A stretch of 64,000 bases of DNA, taken from J054 sp965223095. Its GTDB lineage: Bacteria > Pseudomonadota > Gammaproteobacteria > Steroidobacterales > GCA-2729495. Below are positions 33,848 through 43,302 of this stretch, in pieces (the first letter of the stretch is position 1; each line of letters begins with the position of its first letter). The position numbers and the translations under genes were made by a program. Location: the NCBI GenBank assembly GCA_965223095.1, contig OZ244979.1:3100001-3164000 (forward strand). Direction: 5' to 3'. The notes under the pieces are model-generated. The model was given only the letters and a program-made list of their open reading frames with translations, ran no database searches and had not been told where the DNA came from.

Positions 33848-34624
33848 TTAACGAATCTTGCGCCACGGTCGATGGGCTGAGTCAGGTCGCTGCCAGCCAT
33901 GGTAGGGGTGCTGAGCCAAAAGCTCTTGGTCACGAAACAAGTTGATCAGGGCAACGCCGGCCGCAAATCCGCCCACGTGCGCCCAAAATGCAACACCACC
34001 CCCAGTGGTACCCAGCGACCCGAAGCCGCTCACCAATTGAATCAAGAACCAAAAACCCAACATTAAGTAGGCCGGCACCGCGACCGTAGTCACTATGACC
34101 AGAAGAAAAATAAGTAGATGCACATTCACGCGCGGGTACAGCAGAACATAGGCGCCCATAACACCCCCGATGGCACCCGATGCGCCCACCATAGGCGTGC
34201 CGGAATTGGGATCGGCGGCAATTTGCGCCGCCGCTGCCGCTAAGCCGCATAGCAAGTAAAAAACCGCAAAGCGAACATGGCCCATGGAGTCTTCAACATT
34301 GTCGCCAAAAATCCATAGGAACCACATGTTCGACAAGATGTGCATCCAGCTACCATGCATGAACATAGAAGTGAGCAATGTGTACCAAACGGGCTCGTCA
34401 CCAATCACACAAAATGCTTCGGCGCTGATTTGGAAACCACTGCCCGCTGGCAGGCCGCCCAGCAATTCGCCGGGCGTCAAGCCCAATCGGCAAACTGATT
34501 TCGCCAGCGACGGATCGGTACCAAAGCCTTGCAATAAACCCCAGGCCAATAAATTCAGCGCGATGAACGCATAGGTAACATAGGGCGTCAATATCTGGGG
34601 ATTGTCGTCGCGAATCGGAAACAC
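33848..34624 (-). CDS. Rhomboid-family intramembrane serine protease
   Basis: A 258-residue protein with six or seven hydrophobic segments. The catalytic dyad is visible: Ser149 in VGASGAIGGVMGAY and His216 in FWAHVGGFAAG. The oxyanion-supporting HILSNMWFLWIFG (95-107) is also present. It cleaves within membrane segments; substrates are unknown. The start is GTG. It has the general rhomboid layout rather than the shorter rhombosortase form, so a sorting role for the CTERM-like proteins in this window is not shown. Confidence 0.88.
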   Translation of the reverse strand: MFPIRDDNPQILTPYVTYAFIALNLLAWGLLQGFGTDPSLAKSVCRLGLTPGELLGGLPAGSGFQISAEAFCVIGDEPVWYTLLTSMFMHGSWMHILSNMWFLWIFGDNVEDSMGHVRFAVFYLLCGLAAAAAQIAADPNSGTPMVGASGAIGGVMGAYVLLYPRVNVHLLIFLLVIVTTVAVPAYLMLGFWFLIQLVSGFGSLGTTGGGVAFWAHVGGFAAGVALINLFRDQELLAQHPYHGWQRPDSAHRPWRKIR

Positions 34625-34965
34625 CGGACATCCAAGATCGTTAAGAACACCAGTAACACTATAACTAGACTAGGCATGATCAGCATGCCCGGATCGACGC
34701 GGACGGCCACTACCCCGGCGCCAATCATCCCCGGGGCTTGCCTTGCGTCAAAATCGGCTGGCTAAAGCCCTGGCCGCTGGTCACGAAATGCGCGAACGCC
34801 TCAGCCGCGCGGCAACTCACCGGGAGCCGCAACAACCGAAAACATCCGCCCTTTAGGCGAGTCAGGCAAGCCGTATCTGACGCTTATGGCCAGGAGCGAT
34901 ATAATCAGGCCGGTTCATAAAAAAAGCTGGTCGGCAGACTCGATCAGCCCGCGAGGGACAAAAGG
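34625..34965. other. Intergenic between the rhomboid gene and the zinc metallopeptidase gene
   Basis: About 340 bp between divergent genes. Apart from the expected promoters I saw no gene, RNA or strong inverted repeat. The stretch just before the peptidase gene (GCGAGGGACAAAAGG) gives a ribosome site. Confidence 0.4.
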
Positions 34966-35817
34966 ATGCGCTGGGAAGACAAACGCCGCAGTACCAACAT
35001 TGAAGACCGGCGTGGCACCCGCGTCAAGCAAGGAATAATTGGCGGCGGGATCGGCACGATCCTCCTGGTCCTGGCCGCGCTCTATTTCGGCGTGGACCCA
35101 ACACCCTTGCTGCAGGGCGCCCGCGTGCAAAACAGAACACAGGCACCGCAGGCGCCGACCGGACCTCGCCCGGATGACAAGTTGGCCGAATTTGTCTCAG
35201 TGGTGTTAGGCGACACTGAAGAAACTTGGCGCAACGAGTTCGCGCAGGCCGGTCAACGGTACCGTGAGCCCGTGCTGGTGCTGTTCAGTGGCGCTGTCAA
35301 CTCGGCTTGCGGCATGGGCTCGGCGGCCATGGGGCCCTTCTATTGCCCCGGCGACGAAAAAATCTATATTGATTTGGCCTTTTACCGCGAGTTGCGCGAT
35401 CGTTTTCGTGCTCCCGGGGACTTTGCCCAGGCCTATGTGATCGCCCATGAAGTGGGCCACCATGTGCAGAATCTCTTAGGCGTTTCCGCGCGTGTTCAGC
35501 AACAGCGCCAACGGCTGGACAAAGCTTCCGGCAATCGGCTTTCGGTCATGTTGGAGTTGCAGGCGGATTGCCTCGCCGGCGTCTGGGCCAATCGTGCGGA
35601 CCGCATGCGCGGTCTATTAGAACAAGGCGACATCGAAGAAGGGTTGAATGCCGCGAGCGCCATCGGCGACGACCGTATTCAAAAACAAACCCAAGGCAGC
35701 GTGGTACCCGATTCCTTCACCCACGGCAGCTCCACGCAGCGCGTGCGTTGGTTTAAGCAGGGTCTAAGCTCTGGCGATTCCTCGAGCTGCGACACGTTTT
35801 CCGCCAGCCGGCTTTAG
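34966..35817 (+). CDS. YpfJ-type neutral zinc metallopeptidase
   Basis: A 283-residue membrane-anchored protein. After a charged N-terminus (MRWEDKRRSTNIEDRRG, typical of the family), one membrane helix spans about 22-42, and the rest should lie in the periplasm. The zinc site is HEVGHH at 161-166 with a third ligand in LELQADCLAG downstream. The region YCPGDEKIYIDLAFY is a family hallmark. Function in vivo is unknown. It is a single gene with its own ribosome site. Confidence 0.9.
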   Translation: MRWEDKRRSTNIEDRRGTRVKQGIIGGGIGTILLVLAALYFGVDPTPLLQGARVQNRTQAPQAPTGPRPDDKLAEFVSVVLGDTEETWRNEFAQAGQRYREPVLVLFSGAVNSACGMGSAAMGPFYCPGDEKIYIDLAFYRELRDRFRAPGDFAQAYVIAHEVGHHVQNLLGVSARVQQQRQRLDKASGNRLSVMLELQADCLAGVWANRADRMRGLLEQGDIEEGLNAASAIGDDRIQKQTQGSVVPDSFTHGSSTQRVRWFKQGLSSGDSSSCDTFSASRL

Positions 35818-36124
35818 CTTTAGATTTCGCAGCAGCCACAAGGCGAACTACCCGTCGCTACCGCCAGGTCGGCGGGCCCAAGCGGTTGATTGCCAACCAC
35901 AACGCGACAAACACGTGGGCAAAGCCACGGCCGGGACACCCCACGACAAAATTCAAGTCATGCCAACACCACGAGTAAAGCCTGCACGGTGAGCGAGTCC
36001 GGGTCCCCTTAGGATCTCAGCAGCGCGTTAACCTAAACGATTACGCGCCACTGAAAAATCCTGCTAAAGAAAAACGCCAAGCGACCGAAATCATTGATGG
36101 ACAAGCGTACATGGACAGATGCGG
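35818..36124. other. Intergenic, convergent
   Basis: About 307 bp between convergent genes. No ORF with protein-like features and no hairpin with a T-run were seen, so how the two transcripts end is unclear. Confidence 0.4.
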
Positions 36125-36817
36125 TCACTCGCGCAACTGCACAACAAGTTGACCGTCTTCCAAACTCAATGACTCCACCCCCGCAGCGAAGGCCTGCCAA
36201 AAACCACCGCCGCCGCCGAACTGTGACACTAAATCCACATTCTTAAGATTACCCATCCAGTCATTGGGTATCGGCACACCCATGATGCTGACACCTTTGA
36301 GAATGACAACGGGACGTCCATTGGCATAATTCAGTTCTACGCCAGCGTTAACGCGCAAGGTCTTACCACCGATCAAGGGAAAATCGGGATCAACGTTAAT
36401 CAACGCACGCGCGCTCGCCAAACCGTCCGCTAAATCAATGGCAACTTTATTCGCCCATTGTGGATCGCGCGCAATCAGTCCATTCAACTCGCGTTCGGAA
36501 AATTCGATCCGCCGATTCGCACCCGCCTCTGAATACGCTTCCGGCCGCAACCAGGCGGCATCATCAGCGTCCTCAGCCACGTCCGATTGCCGGGCGGCTG
36601 GACCAAGCCCCTCGAGACGCCGTAGCTTGTTTTCTAGGACTTGTTCCTCCTTCACGCTCAAAGCAACGGGTTTGAATTCTTTCGGAAACACGTAAGTTCT
36701 TACGAACCAATACGTGCCGCCAGCCGCCAGTAACACGGCGAGTAGGACGATTAGGGCCACTTGCGCACCCGTAAATCCTTTATCTTGATTCGGCAGTGTC
36801 GCCGCTTCGGCTTCCAT
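36125..36817 (-). CDS. Single-pass membrane protein of unknown function
   Basis: About 230 residues, not recognised. One N-terminal membrane helix (VALIVLLAVLLAAGGTYWFV) follows a short cytoplasmic tail. The remainder, periplasmic by inference, has a charged region rich in Asp/Glu (ARQSDVAEDADDAAW) and then a folded domain with FSERELNGLIARDP, VDPDFPLIGGKTLRVNAGVEL, and VILKGVSIMGVPIPNDWM. The alternation of strands suggests a lipid- or ligand-binding sandwich, which is a guess. The second ATG at 36817 is chosen because a GGAGG lies 5 nt before it. No operon partner. Confidence 0.7.
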   Translation of the reverse strand: MEAEAATLPNQDKGFTGAQVALIVLLAVLLAAGGTYWFVRTYVFPKEFKPVALSVKEEQVLENKLRRLEGLGPAARQSDVAEDADDAAWLRPEAYSEAGANRRIEFSERELNGLIARDPQWANKVAIDLADGLASARALINVDPDFPLIGGKTLRVNAGVELNYANGRPVVILKGVSIMGVPIPNDWMGNLKNVDLVSQFGGGGGFWQAFAAGVESLSLEDGQLVVQLRE

Positions 36818-37093
36818 CATGACCTCCAAGGGAACAAGCATGCGGTCTGCTTAATCATACTCCGCACGAAATCTCGCATCGAATCCGCCCAGATCAGCAA
36901 ACAAAGGCCGCGACGACCCCCGCGGGCTCAGCCTCATCAGCTAAGGCTCAAGGCCCATGCCACTGCGCAACATGACGTTGCGGCGATGCGTCCCCACCAG
37001 GCGTTTGCTCAAGCCTGTGACCGGTTTCACCGCTAAATGGCTGCCCGTTGCCTAGTCTTTGATATCGCAACGCAGGTCGATGGAGCCCTCGCG

Positions 37094-37651
37094 ATGAATA
37101 CCGCAAGAAGTCGCAACCGAGGCTTCACTCTAATGGAAACACTGACGGTGGCAGCCATCGCCGGTCTGAGCTTATCCCTGGCGGTCCCCAGCATGACCTC
37201 AGTACTAGCCGATCAGCGCCGCGCCGGCACCATCAACCAGTTCGTGAGCGCCATACAACTCGCGCGCAGCACCGCCATTACCCGTAATACCACCGTAAGC
37301 TTGTGCGCCAGCGACGATGGCCAAAGCTGCCGGCCGGTCGATTGGGAAAGCGGCTGGATTGCCTTTATCGATGAAGATCTCAACCGCCGTGCCAAGGAAC
37401 CGGACATCTTGCTAGTCGGCGCTGCCGCCGGCCCAAGCATCAGCATCCGCTCGAATGACCTGGCGGCATACTTCAGCTATCGAGCCAACGGCCAAATCAT
37501 GGTCGATGACATCGACGAGAACACTGGCCAATTTACCATCTGCGATAATCGCGGCGCAGCATCGGCCCGCGTCCTCGCCATTACCGCCGGTGGCCATCCG
37601 CGCTTGGCGGACCGGCAAGCTAACGGGCGCGCGCCCGTGTGCCCTACATAG
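37094..37651 (+). CDS. Solitary FimT/GspH-family pseudopilin
   Basis: A 185-residue protein with prepilin cleavage RG|FTLMETLTVAAIAGLSLSLAVP and Glu at +5. The GspH domain has the cysteine pair LCASDDGQSC and a C-terminal FTICDNRGAASARVLAITAGGHPRL block, closely paralleling the FimT of the cluster 20 kb upstream. The ATG at 37094 is chosen because the frame before it adds 19 residues with no pilin leader character. It sits apart from any pilus operon and is probably a paralogous minor pilin. Confidence 0.83.
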   Translation: MNTARSRNRGFTLMETLTVAAIAGLSLSLAVPSMTSVLADQRRAGTINQFVSAIQLARSTAITRNTTVSLCASDDGQSCRPVDWESGWIAFIDEDLNRRAKEPDILLVGAAAGPSISIRSNDLAAYFSYRANGQIMVDDIDENTGQFTICDNRGAASARVLAITAGGHPRLADRQANGRAPVCPT

Positions 37652-38036
37652 CTCGCAGCGACTATCTTCCCAAACACACAAGGTCACGGCGCTGCTTCAC
37701 TAGCGACAACAGTAGCCGGCTCACAAAAGCCCTAATTTCATAAGCTTAGCCCCTGCATTGAAGATTGCTTCCGCAGGAACCGCCTGAGCAGAACAACGGT
37801 CTGCTCAGCATGACTTTTCTAAAGATTTTTACCCCTGCAAACTGCCCTTGCCAGCACCCCTAGGGCGCGTTAGTGTTAGCCTCACTCTGAGCGGCGAATG
37901 TGTCTAAATTCAGGGGGGAAGCCGAAACGCCAAGTTTATTGACCTCCCGCTCACCCCGGGGCGGTTGATACGCAATGGCAGTGTTTTTAGGCCTTAATTA
38001 ATTCTTAGATTTCCATGCAGGACGGAGGATAGTCGC
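37652..38036. other. Intergenic leader of the surface-protein gene
   Basis: About 385 bp, more AT-rich than the genes around it. A cyclic-di-GMP (GEMM) riboswitch was looked for, because surface genes often carry one; the conserved core was not found. The stretch GCAGGACGGAGGATAGTCGC before 38037 provides a strong ribosome site (GGAGG). Confidence 0.4.
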
Positions 38037-40001
38037 ATGACTCGAACTCGCGCACTACTCGGCGCACTGGCAGCTGGCAGCCTTTCCTTTGGATTGGCGA
38101 CGAGCGCGTCGGCCCAAATCATCAATGACATCACCGGCACAGTGTCGCAAGCAGATTTCGCCTGCCTGGGACTGTTGATGGTTGTCGGACAGCCAAGCTG
38201 TACCTTCAATGCCATCGGCTTCGACGACGCCAGCTTTCCAGGTACTGGCGACGGGGGACCGGTGCAGCTGGCCGGACACTATCTAGACGGTGATTCGCCG
38301 TGGCAAGTTGCCGGGGCGCCAAGTGCCACCGGCGGAGTTCCGGGTGACGGAAAGTCCGCCATCGCAATCAGCGGCACGGTGACCATCGATGACCTGGGTA
38401 CGCCCTGTGACGCCGATGACACTTTGGCGGCCGACATCAGCTACGGCGCCGCAGTTCGCGCCTTTGCCGGCGGTCAAACTTCGACGGGCGAAGAATCTTG
38501 GGGTGATGGCGATCTCAGCTTCTCGCTGGCCGCGACCACGGTGGACTCAGCGACAGCAAACGGCGGTGGCGGATGCGACTATGTCATCGGCGATGCTGGC
38601 GCACCGCCGCTCCTAACTTCAGATTCAGGCGCCGTCTATGGCGACGACATCGATCCCGCCGTCGATCTTTGGACGCCGAACGACGGCAGCGACTACTCGG
38701 GTAACACGCCAACCCTTTCAACCTTTGAATCGGATCCCAACGGCGGCGCAGCCATGACGGTGGTCAACGGCGTGAGCTACGTCTGCGAATTCTTTGACGC
38801 GGCCGTTGGCCCCTGTGCGGCCGGCGGTGCTCATCATGAAGTCGCAACCGCTGGCGACCGCGCCACCATTGAAAACTCCATATGGGTAGTTTCCACCGAC
38901 GGGGGCGGGAATATAACGAATGCGCAAGCCTACCCCGTATCGGAACTCGCGCAGGCGACCTTTAATCAACCTCAGTGGAGTTCCCCACTCTGGACCTTCA
39001 CCGGTACCGCACAGGGCGGCGGTGCCACCGCGGTTGATGATCCGGGACAGGGCACGCTGCAAGACACGCCTGTAGATATTGACGTGCTGGCGAACGACAC
39101 CGGATTTACTGATCCGGTCACCGTCAGCATTGATACCCAAGGCGCCAGCGGCGTCGCCTCGATCAATGGCGTGAATCCTGGTACCCAGGACCAAATCACC
39201 ATTACTTATACGCCGAATGCGGGCACTAGCGGTCAGGATACCTTCATCTATCAGGTTGACGACGGCGCATCAACAGACACCGCGACGGTGACAATCGATG
39301 TGCAACCCGACAGTACGCCTGTGGCTAATGCCGACACGGCACCGGACATCGATACCACGGGCGCGGCGCCAGAAAGCCAGACCAGCGCTATCGATGTGGC
39401 GGCCATTACGGGCAACGAACTGGGTAATGCGCCCTCAACGGTTACCGCAACCGATGGTGCAACGGGTACGACATCGGTTACCGGCACCACGGTGACCTAT
39501 ACGCCCAATGCTGATTTCTTTGTCGGTTCGGATACCTTCGACTACACGATCACTGACGCGCAGTCCGACGAAGCCACCGCAACCATCACGGTGAATTTGA
39601 CGGATACGCAACCGGCAGCGGGAGACGGCACGGCGCAAACCACGCCGGATACTGCCGTTGACATTAACTTGAACGTCACACCCGGTAACGGTGAGGTCAC
39701 CGATCACATCATTGCGGCAAACGACGGCGCCAATGGCACCGTAACCGTGGCCGGGGCTGTCGCCACCTACACACCCGATACCGGGTTCGAGGGCGACGAC
39801 AGCTTCACCTACACGGTGGAAGACGCCAACGGCGACGTATCCGCCGCGGGAACCGTGACGGTCACCGTTGCTGAAGCACCCACCGGGGGCGGTGGTGGCG
39901 GCGTACCTGTCAGCTTGCCGGGCGGCAAGTCGGCCTTGGGACTCGGCTCCCTGGCCTTGCTGATGGGTCTACCGTTGCTGCGACGCCGCAGACAGCGTTA
40001 A
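38037..40001 (+). CDS. Secreted protein with tandem Ig/cadherin-like repeats and a CTERM-type sorting tail
   Basis: 654 residues. A signal peptide (residues 1-26) ends in ATSASAQ. Residues to about 330 form a unique Asp/Gly-rich domain with several cysteines. From about 335 there are three repeats of roughly 95 residues of the VLANDTG Ig-like type (DTPVDIDVLANDTG, then TYTPNADFFVGSDTF and TYTPDTGFEGDDSF), typical of extracellular adhesins. The C-terminus is a glycine run (TGGGGGG), a hydrophobic stretch and RRRRQR, as in GlyGly-CTERM or related tripartite sorting signals, so it is probably anchored then cleaved at the envelope. No dedicated sorting enzyme is assured in the window. Confidence 0.8.
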   Translation: MTRTRALLGALAAGSLSFGLATSASAQIINDITGTVSQADFACLGLLMVVGQPSCTFNAIGFDDASFPGTGDGGPVQLAGHYLDGDSPWQVAGAPSATGGVPGDGKSAIAISGTVTIDDLGTPCDADDTLAADISYGAAVRAFAGGQTSTGEESWGDGDLSFSLAATTVDSATANGGGGCDYVIGDAGAPPLLTSDSGAVYGDDIDPAVDLWTPNDGSDYSGNTPTLSTFESDPNGGAAMTVVNGVSYVCEFFDAAVGPCAAGGAHHEVATAGDRATIENSIWVVSTDGGGNITNAQAYPVSELAQATFNQPQWSSPLWTFTGTAQGGGATAVDDPGQGTLQDTPVDIDVLANDTGFTDPVTVSIDTQGASGVASINGVNPGTQDQITITYTPNAGTSGQDTFIYQVDDGASTDTATVTIDVQPDSTPVANADTAPDIDTTGAAPESQTSAIDVAAITGNELGNAPSTVTATDGATGTTSVTGTTVTYTPNADFFVGSDTFDYTITDAQSDEATATITVNLTDTQPAAGDGTAQTTPDTAVDINLNVTPGNGEVTDHIIAANDGANGTVTVAGAVATYTPDTGFEGDDSFTYTVEDANGDVSAAGTVTVTVAEAPTGGGGGGVPVSLPGGKSALGLGSLALLMGLPLLRRRRQR

Positions 40002-40027
40002 ATTGGGCCTAGGCCTAGACCTTAAAA

Positions 40028-40053
40028 GCCCCGCTTCGGCGGGGCTTTTTTTT
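40028..40053 (+). terminator. Rho-independent terminator
   Basis: GCCCCGC/GCGGGGC stem of 7 bp with a TTCG tetraloop, followed by eight T on the plus strand. It lies 27 nt after the stop of the secreted repeat-protein gene and should end its transcript. A run of four A on the other side could also allow weak termination in the other direction. Confidence 0.92.
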
Positions 40054-40260
40054 GACCGACTGACAGTGACTTAAGCCAGTTCGCCAGCGCAATTCAGCGC
40101 GCGAGGACAGCAAAGATTGACTCAACCCGCCTTGCGCCAAAACGGTGCGTCGCAGCAATGCAGTGTCATGCCTTGCCCTGAATTGGGATGGTGATCACAG
40201 AGATTTCAACGGCTTACCAGCATTCTGTCACGCTTATACATAAGGCCTTAATGGATACTC

Positions 40261-42351
40261 ATGCCCGCAGCGTCAAGCAGTACACCCGTACCTGACTATC
40301 TAGCCCTTCTCAAGGCGCTGGTGCCGCAGGTCGTGGGGTTTTATTGCTATGACCATTTGCAGCGGTTGTTTTGGCATGTTCCGCCTGAGAATTGCCCGGA
40401 GCCAACGCTGGAATATGACGACGCGATAGCCGCGTTGCTCAAGAACAGCCAACAAACACCCGAGCGACCCATTGAGCTGGGCAACGGTATCCGGGCTTAT
40501 CTGTTTGCCACTGGCGCCGAGGAAAAAGACCCACTGGGGGCCATCAGCGTCATGGTCAACAGTGATCCCGCACCCAGTCCCGAAGCCATGGCAAAGATTC
40601 TGGGGCCTGCTTTACGCACTATGGATCGCGAGCTGACACTGCGCCGACAACGAGTCAAGGACCAGCGAAATTTCAAAGAACAGGCCAAGGAGGAAAACTT
40701 TCTAGAGACCTTGGAATCCATTGTTCCAGAGCCGGGCAAAGGCATTCAGTCCCTGGAGAAAATTCTGCTAATCAGCGTTGAGCAACTAGGCGTGGAGCAA
40801 GTCTCTCTGAACATTCCGGATCGCGACATCAAGCTGTCGAAAATAAAGGACGCGGGGAACGCCTCGCATGAAGTCCTTACCAGTATTGAGGATACGGATC
40901 ACGATTCAGTCACCCTACCGGTGGGCACGTCACACTCGCAGGGCCCCGCTCTATTGATGATGTCAGGCTGGGAAAGTACCGGCCTGGGTGAAAGCCGCTG
41001 GCAAAGACTGGCACGCAACATCGCCTCCAAGATCGAATCTGTCGTCGCGCAAGATTACGACGACTTGACAGGTCTGCTCAGTTGGCCGCGATTTGAAGCC
41101 GAGCTAGAAGTGGCTTGTTTAAGTCCACAACGCGAAGACCACCTGTTGATGTACTTGGATGTGGACCGGCTCACGGTCATTAACGAAAACTACGGCCGGC
41201 ATGCCGGCGACCGCATGCTTGCAGAACTCAGCAAGCTGCTAGTCGAAAAATTGGCCGGCCACTCCATCACCCGTATCGCGGGCGATCGTTTTGCCGCTTT
41301 GCTACCAGATACGACGATGAGCACCGCCAGGGAATCGGCAGAAGAAATTGCCGACAAATTCGGCCAACTTCGAATCGGCAACACCGATGGCAGCATCAAT
41401 CCAGCCGTCTCCATTGGCTTAGGTCCACTATCGGACGATGAAAAAGGTGCCGGCAGTAGCCTGGCAGCCGCCCAAGTTGCTTGCCAAGCGGCCAAGGACA
41501 GGGGCCGCGGCCGGGTTGAATGTTACGAAGTCGAACACCCCAGCATCATTAGGCGACTCGACGATATACAACTGGTCGGCAACGTCCAGGCGGCCATCAT
41601 GGGCAACCGTTTGAGGCTCGTCAGTCAACCTATTACCGCGTTAAACGGCAATTCAGATCGTCACTATATGGAAATCTTGGTACGGATGTTGAATGAAAAC
41701 GGCGATCCCGTGGCGCCGGAAGTATTTCTTCCCGCCGCGGAACGTTTCCAACTGATGCAAGAACTCGATCGCTGGGTCTTAGACAACAGCATCCGCCAAC
41801 TTTGCAAAGCAGGACTACACACCGAAGACTCGCCGGTAAAACTCGCAATTAATTTATCCGGTCAAAGCCTCGGCAACGAGAAGTTCCTTGAATTTGCGGA
41901 AAAAGCAATTCTCGATGCAAAGCTTGCGCCACAATTACTTTGTTTCGAAATTACCGAATCCGTCGCCATGGCGAACTTGCAACGCGCTCAGGATTTCATG
42001 CGACATTTCATGCAAATGGGATGTAGCTTCTCGCTAGACGATTTTGGTACTGGGCTCAGCTCTTTCGCGTATCTAAAACTGTTCCCGGTAGAAGTTCTGA
42101 AAATTGACGGTAGTTTCGTGGAGGACATCACCAGCAACAAAGTTTCCCAAGCAGTGGTGGCCGCAATCGCTGAAGTTGCTCGCGTCATGGAGCTAGAAAC
42201 CGTGGCCGAATACGTTCAAGATGAAACCGCCGTCGCACTGCTAAAAGAACTTGGTATTGATTGGGGTCAGGGTTACTACCTGGGTGAGCCCGTTGCCCTA
42301 GAAGAACACCTAATGACGCTGAGAACTGATCAGGTTTCAGCCGCCGTTTAA
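40261..42351 (+). CDS. GGDEF-EAL domain protein with degenerate GGDEF, probable c-di-GMP phosphodiesterase
   Basis: 696 residues. Residues 1-260 form an N-terminal sensory region with no clear match. The GGDEF domain (about 262-425) has AGDRF at 340-344 in place of GGDEF, so cyclase activity is unlikely, although it may bind GTP or c-di-GMP. The EAL domain (about 435-690) keeps the key residues: Glu471 in EILVR, Asn531, Glu563 in EITES, Asp593-Asp594 in DDFGTG, and Lys614. It should therefore hydrolyse c-di-GMP. Cytosolic; no membrane segment seen. Its stop overlaps the convergent methyltransferase gene by 4 nt. Confidence 0.88.
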   Translation: MPAASSSTPVPDYLALLKALVPQVVGFYCYDHLQRLFWHVPPENCPEPTLEYDDAIAALLKNSQQTPERPIELGNGIRAYLFATGAEEKDPLGAISVMVNSDPAPSPEAMAKILGPALRTMDRELTLRRQRVKDQRNFKEQAKEENFLETLESIVPEPGKGIQSLEKILLISVEQLGVEQVSLNIPDRDIKLSKIKDAGNASHEVLTSIEDTDHDSVTLPVGTSHSQGPALLMMSGWESTGLGESRWQRLARNIASKIESVVAQDYDDLTGLLSWPRFEAELEVACLSPQREDHLLMYLDVDRLTVINENYGRHAGDRMLAELSKLLVEKLAGHSITRIAGDRFAALLPDTTMSTARESAEEIADKFGQLRIGNTDGSINPAVSIGLGPLSDDEKGAGSSLAAAQVACQAAKDRGRGRVECYEVEHPSIIRRLDDIQLVGNVQAAIMGNRLRLVSQPITALNGNSDRHYMEILVRMLNENGDPVAPEVFLPAAERFQLMQELDRWVLDNSIRQLCKAGLHTEDSPVKLAINLSGQSLGNEKFLEFAEKAILDAKLAPQLLCFEITESVAMANLQRAQDFMRHFMQMGCSFSLDDFGTGLSSFAYLKLFPVEVLKIDGSFVEDITSNKVSQAVVAAIAEVARVMELETVAEYVQDETAVALLKELGIDWGQGYYLGEPVALEEHLMTLRTDQVSAAV

Positions 42352-42920
42352 GACCTAAGGTGCGAAGACAGCGGCGCGGGCTCGGCACTGCGCCAGGCAC
42401 ATAGGCGCTGTCTGACCGCCGGTCTCGGCAAAGCCTCGTAGCCCTGTTCGAAAGCGATCAGCCGAAGTTTAGCGTCACAGATTTTTAACAACTCGTCCGG
42501 CCGCGCCAAAAAGTCTGGATTTCGCGGCCTACCAAATTTCTCATTTCCCGCCGCAAAGCTATCAATCATAAGAAGTCCAGCGGGTCTCAAGAGCGCCGGC
42601 AGTCTGTTAAAGTGCGGCCGATGTAAATAGTTCGTGATGACCACCGCGTCAAACTTTCGCCCGTCGAGAGGCCAAGCTGCCTTTTCCAGATCTGCTTGAA
42701 TAACTTCCACAGCAGAGCTTGTTGCTAAGTCGGCCACCGCGGACACATCAACATCGATGGCGACTACCGATAGACCCATATCACGAAGCCACCGAGTGTG
42801 GCGGCCATGGCCGCAAGCCAGGTCCAGCGCCTCGCCGCCGGTTCGTAGCAAGTGAGCGAAACGAGTAATCCAAGGTGAAACATCGGTTTCCCGATGTTGC
42901 GGACGATCAAAGCTTGCCAT
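42348..42920 (-). CDS. Class I SAM-dependent methyltransferase
   Basis: A 190-residue protein with the SAM-binding motif I LDLACGHGRHTRWL (residues 37-50) and the acidic strand VVAIDVD after it. Motif II/III regions are VIQADLEK and FDAVVITNYLHR, which fit the small TehB/UbiE-like group. The substrate is unknown. It overlaps the stop of the GGDEF-EAL gene by 4 nt, convergently. It is upstream of no other gene on its strand. Confidence 0.82.
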   Translation of the reverse strand: MASFDRPQHRETDVSPWITRFAHLLRTGGEALDLACGHGRHTRWLRDMGLSVVAIDVDVSAVADLATSSAVEVIQADLEKAAWPLDGRKFDAVVITNYLHRPHFNRLPALLRPAGLLMIDSFAAGNEKFGRPRNPDFLARPDELLKICDAKLRLIAFEQGYEALPRPAVRQRLCAWRSAEPAPLSSHLRS

Positions 42921-43137
42921 TTAGATACCTAAGTTCGGTGGCCAGTCGAGCATAGTAGCGCGCAAGCCAATACCATCGAGCGCTGAAAGCAAAACCAGCC
43001 AGGCCAATAAATACATGTTACAAGAACCGGTTACGTCAACCATCAATTCGCCCTCAGCGCCTCGCGCGCCATGACCATTCGCCTAGGCTGTGTATCCGTC
43101 GCCCGGCGCGGTCGCGGCTTGGCCGTCACGCACTAGC

Positions 43138-43167
43138 GGTCCAGCCACACGGTCGGGTGGCTGGACC
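43138..43167. repeat. Perfect 11-bp inverted repeat upstream of nadA
   Basis: GGTCCAGCCAC (43138-43148) and GTGGCTGGACC (43157-43167) are exact reverse complements around an 8-nt loop. No T-run follows on either side, so it is not an ordinary terminator. It lies about 135 nt before nadA in the 380-bp gap after the divergent methyltransferase gene. An RNA hairpin or a protein-binding site is possible. Confidence 0.6.
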
Positions 43168-43302
43168 ACCTACCCGGACCGACGCATCAATTGCATTGAC
43201 CGTCTTGACCGATGGCGACTAGCATGGGGCCTGGAGGCCTAGTCAACGGAGGCCATAAGTGCAAGTACAATCGGAAAAAGACCCTGCAAGGGATTGAAAA
43301 AC

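Noticed and set aside
33848..34624. Calling the rhomboid a rhombosortase for the CTERM-like protein 3.4 kb away
   Set aside because: Its length and six-to-seven helix layout are those of ordinary rhomboids; the link is not shown.
37700..38036. Possible c-di-GMP (GEMM) riboswitch before the surface protein
   Set aside because: The conserved core and tetraloop-receptor pairing of the GEMM class were not found.
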